From Brachionus plicatilis (taxonomy: Eukaryota > Rotifera > Eurotatoria > Ploima > Brachionidae), in contig QEOQ01000226.1 in NCBI GenBank assembly GCA_010279815.1, forward strand, positions 2,523,411 to 2,587,410: DNA of 64,000 nt, in the 5' to 3' direction. Shown piece after piece: positions 47,701-59,700 of this stretch (its first letter is position 1; every line of letters starts with the position of its first letter). Position numbers and translations under genes: made by a program. The notes beneath the pieces are model-generated. The model worked only from the letters and a program-made list of their open reading frames with translations. It ran no database searches and was not told where the DNA came from.

Positions 47701-50700
47701 AAAAAAAAGTTTTATTAAATACTATTCCTCATTAAAATTTAATTATTCTAAAAAAGGTAATCAAAATAGAAATTGAAAAATATGGAGATTGGTCTGATCA
47801 CAAAAAAAATTAAACGAAACTAGAATAAAATAAATTTCATGAATTTGCATTTGCTTACGTTTTTTTTACTTTTTTATACAATATTTTACGAAAATTTACT
47901 CATTTGAATTTCATGTTTTGCATAAATTTACGTAAAATTACGTTTTTTTACATTTTGATAAAAAAAACTAAAAAAAGTTTATTTTTTAAAAAATTGCAAG
48001 AAAAATTTGAAAAAAAGCAGTTTTTTTGGTCTTTTTAGAATTTGCAGGAAAATGGGTAAATTTACGTAAAATTACGGAAATAAATTAATTGCATCATTAA
48101 ACGTTAATTTACATAACTAGCTTTACGTAAAAATGCGTATAATTTCTTTTTTTACGTAAATATACGTCAATTATCGTTAATTTGCGTAAATTCACGTAAA
48201 ATCATCATGACGGAGCAGTACTGTAAATAATTAACAATTTTACAAAATACAACTCAGGCCTTAATTGTATTATTAATTGTGTAGTTTAATTGTTTATGAA
48301 ACATCAAGATAAATAACTTAATAAGTTATTGAATTTGAGGATCGCAGATCAAAGTAACAAATGGACTTAATAATAGTTACTTTTGCTTTTTTTTAGCCAA
48401 ATTTTTATTTTCCTTTGATTAAAATTAAGTTTTGAGTGGATTTATCTATATTATAAATTAAATAAAATCTAAATGGTATGGTACTTCTAATGTTAATGCA
48501 GATTTTTAAATTAATTTTTGACTTTTGACCTTATAAAGACTGAGAAAAGTACACAACGTGACACCAAAGGATACAAGCTTAAAAAAAAGAAAATAGATGA
48601 AAAATAAAATTATTTTTTTGTGTCTCAAAACTAATCCACTTACACTAAGCGTTTCAATAGCTCGTTGGTACGATTTGATTGTGTCGGAATTTTTGATAGA
48701 AGAAAGGGCAACTTTTCGATACATTTGAGCCAAATTTTTCTCACTCTCTTCTCTAAACTTTTGCAGGTCCATTTGCACATCCATTCCCAATTTTGACTTT
48801 GTAATTACCTTGAAACGATAAATCAAAAGTCTGTGCTTGGTTCGAGGCAAATCATTCAAGGCCATTTCCATCTGCTCCAGAGCTTCCTCGTACTGATTTT
48901 TGTCCAAAGTAATTTGAAACAAACAAGCATACAAAACACATCTAAGAGTCAAATCATCAAAAGCATCATCTAAATCACTTGAATTTTCACCAGAGCTTCC
49001 AACTTCTTGTCCACTGTCCGCTTTAGGCTCCTCTTTTGCTACTTTAACACTTTCCTTGGAACTTTTATTACTCTTGGCACTCTTTGCCGACTTGGCATGA
49101 GTCTCTTCTTTTTTTACTTCAATTTTAACAGTTTCCACATTGTTAGCACTCTCTTTGGGCTTGAATTTATACACATTGGTCCAGCTTGACAGCATTTCAG
49201 TTAAATTTTCATAAAGGGTAGCTCTCTCCTGAGGCTGAGCCAAGTATGGCAGACACAAATTCCAGTAGTGTCGAGCTGCATGGACCACATAGTCATAGTT
49301 CTCGGCATTCGAGGCATAAAGAGCAGCATCGGCAAAGCCATTCAAAGCACTACGCCTTAAAGCAACTCTTATGTCTTTGGATGCATTTGAGGCATTCGAG
49401 TTCTGAGACTGATCCAAATTTTGCTTGGAGCTGGACGCGATTGGCGAAGTGTTTGGATTGTTGAGGATAAATTCCAAATGCTCTCCGAGTGCCAGACAAG
49501 CCTCGCTGAGCAAAAACTGGGATTTGAGATAGATTTTTTTGCTCTCACTCTTTTTTTTTTCAAAATAGCTAACCGACTCAAGAGCTCTTGAATAGCAATA
49601 TCTTAAATTGTCAGTTTGGTTTGCTCTATTTGCCAAGACGCACAAATTTGACCAAAGCTCGAGTTCCACTAGTTTGTCAGGCCACGGCTGAGCAGAGTCA
49701 ACATAGCCAATTAATTCTTTGACTCCAGGAGGCTCCTTTATTTCGTAAGAGTTCTGGCCTGACACTTTAAGATTTCGATTTAGGATCTCTACCCCCACCA
49801 TGCATTTTGTGTACTTGTCCTGAATTCTTTCATTGACTTTGTTCAAGCCAAAATTTTTAATTGCTGATTGAGTGAATTGTTTGGCCAGCACCCAATTTTT
49901 GATCAATGGTGATCTTGCATTCAATCCGACCACATCTTTGAGATCATCTCCATTAGTGACCAACATGGCGTATTCACAGACTTCAAGGGCTTTTTTGAAT
50001 TCGCCTCCAGCTTCTGGTGGAATGACAATTGGTTTTGTCGCAGCATTTATTGCTTGTTTTTTCTTATCTGTGTTGATGTCTGAAACAATTGGAATTTGTA
50101 GCGGTTTAACATGATCGGGAGGAAGCCAATTTTGCATTAGTCCTGTTGACAAAGCCACACAAATGGATACCAAAAGTTCAGCCTCACTAAAGCAGGAGAA
50201 GTTGTTTAATTTAGAGATAAATTATTCCCCACAATTAAAAAACTGTTCCCCACAAACTAAAAACTTTTCACTACATACCAAAAATTTTTTAACACAAATC
50301 ACTACAAAACACAATTTTTTGTGCCGAATTCAAAAAAAAAATATTTTTTTCACATTTAACCAAATAACTGGTTTTTCAAATAATTTTTTTTGGTGACAAA
50401 AAAAATTTAATAAATATGTTAAATAATTTTTTCAAATAGTGTTTATAAAATTAAATATAAAAAAAATTAAATATTAAATTAACAAAGGGTCTCCATTTTC
50501 AACACAAAAAAATAACCATTCAACACAATTTCAAAACGCTAAGCACAAAATGATTTCTTCTCAACACAAAAATTAAAATTTGAAAAAATACTTTTAGCAC
50601 AAAAATTATAAATAAAATAAATGCATTCAACACAAAAGTTAATGGCTTATTGGGAAAATTAAAAAAAAATTTATTCAAGAACAGTTATAAAGTTGAGCTT

Positions 50701-53700
50701 AACAGTAAGAAATGTTCTTGCATTTATTGGCATTAAAAGAACTGTTTAAAAAAAGGACCAATTTGTCAATAAACCTAAAAGAGGTAGAGCAAAAAATGCG
50801 GAAAAATGGTTTTCTGAGACTAATTTTTTTTAATTTCTTTTCTCTAAGCTTCGAAATTTACTTTATTTACCTAACTTCCACTTATAAATATTTTTAAAAA
50901 TGAAAAATTGTAAATAAAATTTACAATTTTATTTACAATTTTTTGTGTAAAATGTTTTTTTTTAAATATAATTTTTTGTGCTGAGAAGAAATCGAATTGT
51001 GATGAAATAATATTCCCATTAACAAAATAATCAAATTGAAATCTATTTTAAGGAAAACAAATTTCTAGCTAATTTTTGACGACCTTTTTTAGGTTTATTA
51101 AACAAATTCGTTGGATTCTCACAAAATATTAGCCCTGCATCATTCAATGAATTGGCATTGTTTTTTCTTTTTGGTTTTATTTTTATTTTTTTAGATTTTT
51201 AATCTCCGAAAATTGGGAAATTTTTTTTAATTACGTAAAATCATAGGCATTTTATTATCTAAAATATTTACTAGCAGTTTTTTATTAGATATTAAAAAAA
51301 ATTTGCTTAGAAGTTATTTTATTTGTGAAGAGCAGTTTTTGTTTTAGTCAAGTTATTTTTGTGCTGAAAATTTTTTCTTTGTGGGGAAAAGTTTTGATTT
51401 CTGAGTGACAGTTTTTAGTTGGTGGGGACTAGGTAGACCCTTTAATTTATTGCTGTTGAGAACAAGCAAAAACTTACGTGTCATGACCAACTTTTTTTAT
51501 GGCATCGAAAATTTCTGTCAAAATCGACACAATGTGATTGTTTTGTCTCTTTTCTATTAAGTGGTGGAAATAGTTCCATAAATAGGCACTTCCTTGACAT
51601 ACAAGCCAGCTTTCTCTTAATTCAATGCCTATTTTGATACCTTGGAGAAAATTGTCAACTGCTTCTTTGCACAAGCGATTTAACCACTCGCAATATTCTT
51701 TCCACTCTTGGTCATTTGCAAAATCTCTTTTTTTTATATTCGATTTTGTACTATCCATTTCGGACTCGCTTTGGTCTGCTAATTTGGCAAATTTGTGAGT
51801 TGTAGAGTCGTCTGCCACTGGTGGTCTAGGTTTTTCAAATAGCTCGATACCTTCGCCACGCAGGTATTGAATCAAAGACTAAAAATACAAAATTAAAACC
51901 ATTTAAATTTTCAAAAAAAATTCATGATAACTTTAGCCACTCATATTTTATTTGAAGTTGAAGATCAATTCAAAGAGTTTATCTTTAGATATTAAAATTA
52001 ATCTTTAAATTTATTTAAATGATTTTAATGTAATATGATTTACATGATATGTAAAAAAATTATTAAAAAAATTAAATAATTAAAAAAATTCTTCTCTAAA
52101 TTCATTGATAAAATCGATTTTAAGATTTAACTTTTTATAAATTGATTTTTTGTAGAGTTTATTTTGAAATTTTTTATTTCAAAAGTATTTGTATTTAGCA
52201 CACCAAATTAAAACAAAACATTGAAAATGAATTTCAAATTCCAAATAAGTAATAAAATAAAAAGATCGATCTTTTCTTCAGATATTTTTGGATATTTTTT
52301 TTTTATTTTTTAAATCTACATAGCATGTAAAGCATTTTACATTAAAAATTTTTCAATTAATTCAAACATTAATTTTGATATCAAATGAAAAAACTCTTTG
52401 AATTGAAATGATATTTTGAATTGATCATAAACTTCAAGATGCCTCAAAAGTTTGAAAATTTTTTTTTATCTATTAAGTTTCCAAATGCTAAATAGCTCAA
52501 AACTATTTTGGTACATTATTGGTATGCCTCCTTCCGCTACTCGTTCTTTAAGGATGATCCTAAAATAATTATCTATATATCAAAGTTTTTCTCCTCTACA
52601 AATTGATATATAAATCATTGGAAATTTATTAAAAACTAAACTACATGTGTTTATTTATACCTACAAATAAACTTAATGACCATAACAAGTCATTCTTCTA
52701 AGTAAGTTCAACTAAATTTAAAATAAAGTAGATAACTCTTTCGAGCTGAATTCTAATTTCAAAATATTTAATATGGATAACTTAAACAAAATAATTGCTG
52801 ATTGTAGCCTATCATTGACATGTGGTATTGATAAGATTTCAAATGCATTGTTAAAATGAGCTATCTCTTTTAGAAATATTCTATTAGAATTTTATAATCA
52901 AATTATGATTCTAAATTCTATCCCAAAAAATTTAAATACCTCTAAAATTAAACCTTTCTTAAAAGATGTAAAAAAAGAATTCTAATGGTATTAACAACAT
53001 AAGAACCATTTCAATTCCCAATTTTTTAGCTCAAATATTAGAGAAACTTATTCTTGAAAATTCATCTCACTTATATAAATTAAGTAAAAATTAAATTGGA
53101 TTCAGGAAAAAAACTTCATGCAACCATGCCATTTTTGTAGTAAGAGAAACTATCTTCAATTATGTAAAAAATGGCTCTGGGTGTAAAATAGCCTCTCTTG
53201 ATGCTTAAAAAGCATTTGATAAAGTTTGGAGGGATGGCCTCTTTTTTAAACTTTTAGATAAACTAGACATATATATTTGGACTATCTTTAAAAAATATAA
53301 TGATTCCTCAATAGCTTTAATTGAATCTCAGGGTGAAAACTATAAAGATATACTAACAGTAGAATGCGGTGTTAAACAGGGTGGAATTTTATCCTCATTT
53401 TTATTTAACATTTATATAAATGAACTCATTAAGAATGCTTACAAAAGAATATTGGAGCCTTATATGACAATATTAATGTTTGTTAGTATTGTATGTGTAT
53501 GCAGATTCTTTTAATTAGTCCATCAGAAAGGCAACTTAAAGAGCTTCTTAATATATGTTCTTAATATGGAAAACACCTCTTTAAAAATGATTTTCTCCTT
53601 GGATTTGAACACCTAACTAAGGCAAATCAAATTGAATATTTAGATGTTATCCTAGACTCAAGTTTAAACTTTGATTCAATCACTTCTAAAAATTAAAAAA

Positions 53701-56700
53701 AGCACAAAAATAATTTTTGTAAATTAAAAAGCTTTGAGCAAGACATCAATTCATTAGAATCATATTTTGGAAAAAAAAATAGAAGAACTTACGCTAAAAA
53801 AAAATTCTTAAAGAGAAAAACTTAATGGTACTTTATACTCCACTCTGCTCCGCTGGCCCAATAAAACAGTGTTTATATAACTAATACTTAACTTTTATAG
53901 GAAAATCTTAATTAATCTCATTGATCCATAACTTAACTATACTTTTTAAAAAAATAATTTTTATCTAAAAAAAAATTTTTTAATGTTTTATCATTTCTTT
54001 TATTGTAATTTTTATGATTGACCACTTTATACTTTTACTTCTCCTAATAGAGGTTATTTTAATTCAATTAATAAAATAATTTAAAAACTGTATACAAAGA
54101 ATTTAATTTTACGTTAAATTACGTAAAAGTCATGTGTCATAGAACGGGTCCAACGGGTAGAACGGGTTATTTTTTTATTTAATCAATTGTTATTAAAATT
54201 AATTGTAACTTTTATTAAAAAATTATAAAAACTAAATTAATTAAACAAAAAATATCAAATATTACAATTAAAAATTGAATTTTTCTCAATTATTATGAAA
54301 TCATTTGAAATTCTCGAAAACTATACATCCTGGAGAAAAACTAGGCACATTTTTAGAAAGCTCGTTAAATTCTCTTCAAGAAAAATGGGGGTCAGTCGTA
54401 AAAAATTGGGGGGTCAGTAGGGGGTCAGGTTTTTAAAAATATAAAAATATTCGATTTTCACAAAAAATAAAAATTTTGGAGAAAAATTAGTTTAATTTTC
54501 AAAAAAAAGAGAAAAATTAAAACTAAATGATATATTAAAACTTTTAAAAATATTTTTGTTTTGCAAAATAAATGGGGGTCAGAAAATTTTAAAAAATTGG
54601 GGGTCAGTATTTTAGTAGGACCCCATAGAACTCCTTTAATTAAAAATAACAATTACCTCTGCAAATATAAAATGTGCTTCAGCCAAGTTTCTCATTAGAT
54701 CAGTGTCAAAAAGACTGTTGAATTTTGCCGAACTCTTCAGGAATCTTGATACAAATTGTTCGCCATCATAAAGCAAACAAAAGCGGCAGCTCACCCGGCA
54801 TATGTCCCAAATTTGCTGTTTGCGCGCGATCCGGCACAAATCGTACCAGAGCTTAAGTCTTTCTTTGTAATCCATCTTAATGATCTGCTCAATTTCTGGA
54901 CTTTCACTTGACGACTCAGGGTTATTGCGCAAATAGTTGCGCACAAACTCGTCCATTCTGTCTTGCAAATGCTCTTCACTTTTCCTCACACAATTTTCAT
55001 AGTTTAGCATTTTTTTGTGCAAAATAGCCACATGGTCTTCGTTTAGCTTTCCAAAAGCTTTGAATGTTTCGCTTTCGAGGACATGGGTGAACTCGGAAGC
55101 TAACAGGTCGCCTGCGCGCAACAGCAAGGACCTGGTATTGATTTCCTTAGGTGTCTCATTTCTTTTGGCATTCAACGACTCCAAAAGCTCTCCAATGGCA
55201 GGCTTTAGCACTTTTTGCTTCGATTTTCCTCCGATTACACACTGTTCCAGAATCATGGCCACTTGGTCTTCGATTCTTTCCGGGGGAAAATACAACTCGG
55301 CCCTGAGCCTAAGCCGCTTTAGTCCATGCTCAAGTTGTTCCTTGTAAATGTTTTCATCATCGAAATTCAGTGCTTTTAGAAAATGCTGCTCAGCGGTCTG
55401 TAGCTGCTCGATTTCTTCGTCGCATTTCGCCAGCTCCAAGTGGACTTGGCACCTCAACAGCCATTCCATGCTTTCGATTGCTTCCAGACACTCGGCAACA
55501 AACTGAAGAGGTCTGCGGACGTTTACGCGCAAACCGGGCTGTAAAAGTGGCAGACAAAAATTCCACTGCTTCAAACATCCCAGTTGAATTAGGCGAAAAT
55601 TTTGGGTCCTAAAAATGTTGCGCAGAGTTTCGTGGCATTTGTTTATGCACTCGATTCTGAGACGTATCGTGTTCTTGCTAAACTTTTCCTGTTTGTGCTT
55701 CAGTTGTTTGATTGTTTGCTCACATTCAATCAATTCGATTTCAAAGAGGATTTCTTCGGTCAAGTTCTCGTTCTCTTTTAGGTAGCCCACTATTCGTGAG
55801 CATAGATTTACGTCCTCGTAGATCAAGCAAAGATGGGCCAAATTAAGGAGCAGACGCTGGCGTCTTTGCACATTTTGAGAGTCGTCTTTGATTTCGACGC
55901 TTTCCGCAGCCATAAACTGACTCTTTCGTCTGGCCTCAAGGATACCTTTTTTTTGTGGCAAAAGAATGCGGTACAAGTCACTCAATTCCTTTTGGATCTC
56001 GTCCTCGCTGCTCGAATCATCAGATCTTGCACTTTTTCTAGTCCTACTTAACAGAATAAATATGATTACTTTTATTCTTTATTAAATTAATAAAGAGGTA
56101 TATCAAGATTTTTCAGTATTTTTTATAATTTTCTATCGAAGGATTAAGAATGGGACAACTGTTTTAGCCTTGTTTAATGATAGACTGATCACAGTCAAAG
56201 CTCCTACCGTTTTGGTGTTCAAAATTTTTTAAATAAATGATCACAAATTTTAAATTTTTCTAATTTAATATTAATTTTTAAAATTAAAATTTTGAAAAAT
56301 TTTCGCACTACAGCGACTCTGGTTAATTCAATTTTTAGATGAGTTGGTCATAAGTCAAACTTTACCTTTATAATTCAAGATTTAGTTTTCATTATAGACC
56401 AGAATTTATTATATTATTTAGAAAAAATATTTAAGAGCCAAGAGTACAGAATGTGAAGCAGATATTTTTATTGTGTTAATAAATGTATTTAAAATTATTT
56501 TTCTTAAATGAAATAATTATCGATTTAGCTCTAATTAATAATAATCTATTAATATTCTTATTAATTTTATTAAATTTTCTTTTATTTGAAATAAATTTAT
56601 TAATAAAATTATTGTATGATGAATTATTTATTTCTCTAATATTTTTATTCTATTTGTATTATATCGGTGGTAGTTTTTATTAAATTTGCGGATAAATATT

Positions 56701-59700
56701 AGTAATAGTCTTTGTACATCATTTTAGATTTTCTTTTATTTTCTTATTTAAAAATTGTACAGTCTTTTGAAACAAGAAAAATAAATCTACGAGGTTTCGC
56801 TGTCAGTTGATAATAAAATTGTATGCATGACATAAAGTTATTAAGAAAAAGTATTTTGATCAAAGATTTAAAAAAGTGAATTGACATTCTACGAAATGGG
56901 AAAAAAATACATCAAAGATTATATTGTATAATATAAGAAATATCTATAAATTTTCAAAAATGGTATAGTTATGTCCCCTAGTATCTGTCTTAATTCTCAA
57001 TGCAATAAACTTGATTAAGGAATGGAGACTTGACTTATCTGCATTTAAGACTCGGTTTTCTCTCTTTTTAAAAAATCATCTAATTTTTTGATTTTATTTA
57101 AACAATTTTTTTTTTTAAAACATTCTCAATGAAATGATTTAACTTAATTAAATATAAATTTTCTATATCACATTTTTGTTTTAAAACTGATGAAAAAAAC
57201 CCGAAAAAGGTGTAATTTTTATAAATCGACGTTTCTTAAGCATTTGACAGATTCTGGCATGATGGTATAATTTTTAAGCTAATTATAACTTATCTGCCTT
57301 CTTATCTTATTTACTGGATTAGATCATTTCTTTATTCAAGAACTTTTAGAGTAAAAGTAAATGGTAAATGGATATTTGAGTGACCAATATTCTAATAAAG
57401 AAGTAGTTCCACAAGGGTCAGTAATTTGTTCACTGCTTGTTACCATTTTCATAAATGACATACCAAAAAGACAAAAAGTTAACAGTCAATACTCTTTTCT
57501 TTTTAGATGCTGATTTTGCTCCTTTTTTTATTTTTAAATAAGGAAAGAAATTTCGAAAATGAGATTAATAAGTATCTAAAGGAAGTTGAGCAATGGCTTT
57601 TCAAATGGAAAATGAAAATTTCTGTTGAAAAATCATGTTATATGATCTTTGAGAAGAAATCAAGAGTAAAAATAATCTTGATCTTGAATTATTTAGCAAA
57701 AAATGAAATTAAGAAGCCAAATTTAAATTCTTAGGAATCACTAGACTCAAAACTAAAATTTGGCCAAAAGGCAGATGAGTTAAAATAATGTTGTAACTCA
57801 AGGCTTAATATTATTACATATTTCTCAAATAAGAAATGGGATCTAAAGGACAAAAAACTAAAAAATCTTCCCAAATCCTTAACAGAATCAATTTTAGACT
57901 ATATTTTCCCTTTTTTAAATTTGTTCTCAGAAATTTATATCATTTACATCGATGAGCTTTAATTAACTTAAACAGTTTCAAAACGACTTTTTGAGTTGAC
58001 TAAGAGATATGTCAGGGCAGGATTGAGTCATTCTGTTGCATTCGTTATCAAATTGGTCGAATAATATATATTTAAACAAGCTGTCACTCTTGTTTTTAAA
58101 ATTTAATTTTCTACAATATTTTTTTCTTTTTAATTTTTATTTTATTTAACTTTATTTTTCACTTTTTTTTAAAAATGGGTTGGGGATTAACATCAAAGAT
58201 ATTAACTTCGTATGTCGCATAATTTTTATCAGCACATATAAAATGAGGATTTAATTGACTTAATTGAGGGTAAAAATTTTATGAAAAATCTTGATATAGA
58301 TGTTTGCTATTTATTAATCATTAAATCTAATACTAGGACCAAACTATTTGGTATTCTAAATTAGATTCAGGCTTTGGTCAAAGTCACAAGTAAAAAGTCC
58401 TGGTAATATATTTTTTTAATTTTATTGATTTATATTAACTATTTTTTAAAAGTTACTTACCTTGGACGAAAATTTTACGACTTTGACTTAAACTTGTGAC
58501 TAAATTCAAGTCTATTTAAATTTATAAAAATACTGTAAAATTCGGTGGATGCTGTATTTTTTACCGTATTTTACAGAAAAATTCAAAAGTTAAACTTATT
58601 AAGTAAAATGCTACTGAATAATAATTAACTATAAATTGCAAATATTATGATTTGAAAAATTACTTTGAAACTTTGGTACCCGATTTGATATTTTTTATTC
58701 TTTATTTTTAAAAATTAAAAAAAATATATATGAATATATACAAGACAAAAATCAAAAGGTAAATAATAGGAAATCTATTGTATCGTTTTTTATTTTTTAA
58801 AATATTTATTCTTTTTACTCAATAAAATTTTTTAAAATTGTATGATTTTAAAAAGTAATTGTAAATTAAGTTTGATTTTTTTAATTTGAAAATAAAAAAC
58901 AATACAATAGGCAATTAAGCAATTCTTTAGAGTAAAATTTTTTCCTATTATTTAAAAAACTTGTACTTATAAAACAACTTATAAATTAGATTTTGGAATG
59001 AAAAAGTTTACATATTAAGAGAAAAATTAATTTTTTTTACTAAAATGCTTCAGCCCATCAGTTTAGAAAAAAAATCACAAAATTTTCAAAACTCTACCAA
59101 AAAGAAGTATCCTTTAGATTTTTTAAATTTTACCACAATTAAATAGTCATTAGCGGATTTTTTTGTTGTGGCCAAACATTACATCACATCATATTCGATT
59201 AAAAGCATATTCATTTGATTCCTAGGCCTAAAATTAAATTACCACTTACTTTGAGGGCTTTTTCAAACGCTCAATACGATATATTATATCCAATTCCCAT
59301 CGACCTACTGTTAAAGCTTTAAGCTCTTCATCATCAATCAAATTTTTATTTATCTTTTAAATTGTTTTTTAAAAATTAAAGCTAAAGTTTGGGAGAGTGA
59401 AGTTGGGAGCAATTTTTGGGAACAGAACAATTTTTTTCAAATAAAACATTAATAACATTTTCAAGATTAAGATTAGTATAAAAATTTTTTTTTTTGCAAT
59501 AATAAAAAAATTTTGTTTAAAATTAAAATGGATTTAAACCATTTTAAATAAATTGCTCTTTACCAGATAAAAATTGCTTCCAACTTCACTATCCTCTGAA
59601 ATTTTATTTATCCTTACAATAAATTCAAAATATTCTTCGAATTGATCAGGAAGATGTTTTTGCACAAAGTTTAACAGATCAGATGCTAGAGAGCTTGCTT

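Noticed and set aside
48506..48640. C-terminal extension of CFAP46 exon 9 (LVSFGVTLCTF...)
   Set aside because: A good GTAAGT donor at 48638-48643 and an in-phase exon at 46433 that continues the CFAP46 similarity show this is intron read-through.
56483..56683. Hydrophobic ORF that could be a mitochondrial insertion
   Set aside because: Composition alone (I, L, F, N, Y) explains it in such AT-rich DNA; no mitochondrial protein motif was recognised.
58370..58520. Further hAT MITE copy
   Set aside because: GTCAAAGTC/GACTTTGAC pairs are present but termini and target duplication could not be read, so it is mentioned only as a decayed candidate.
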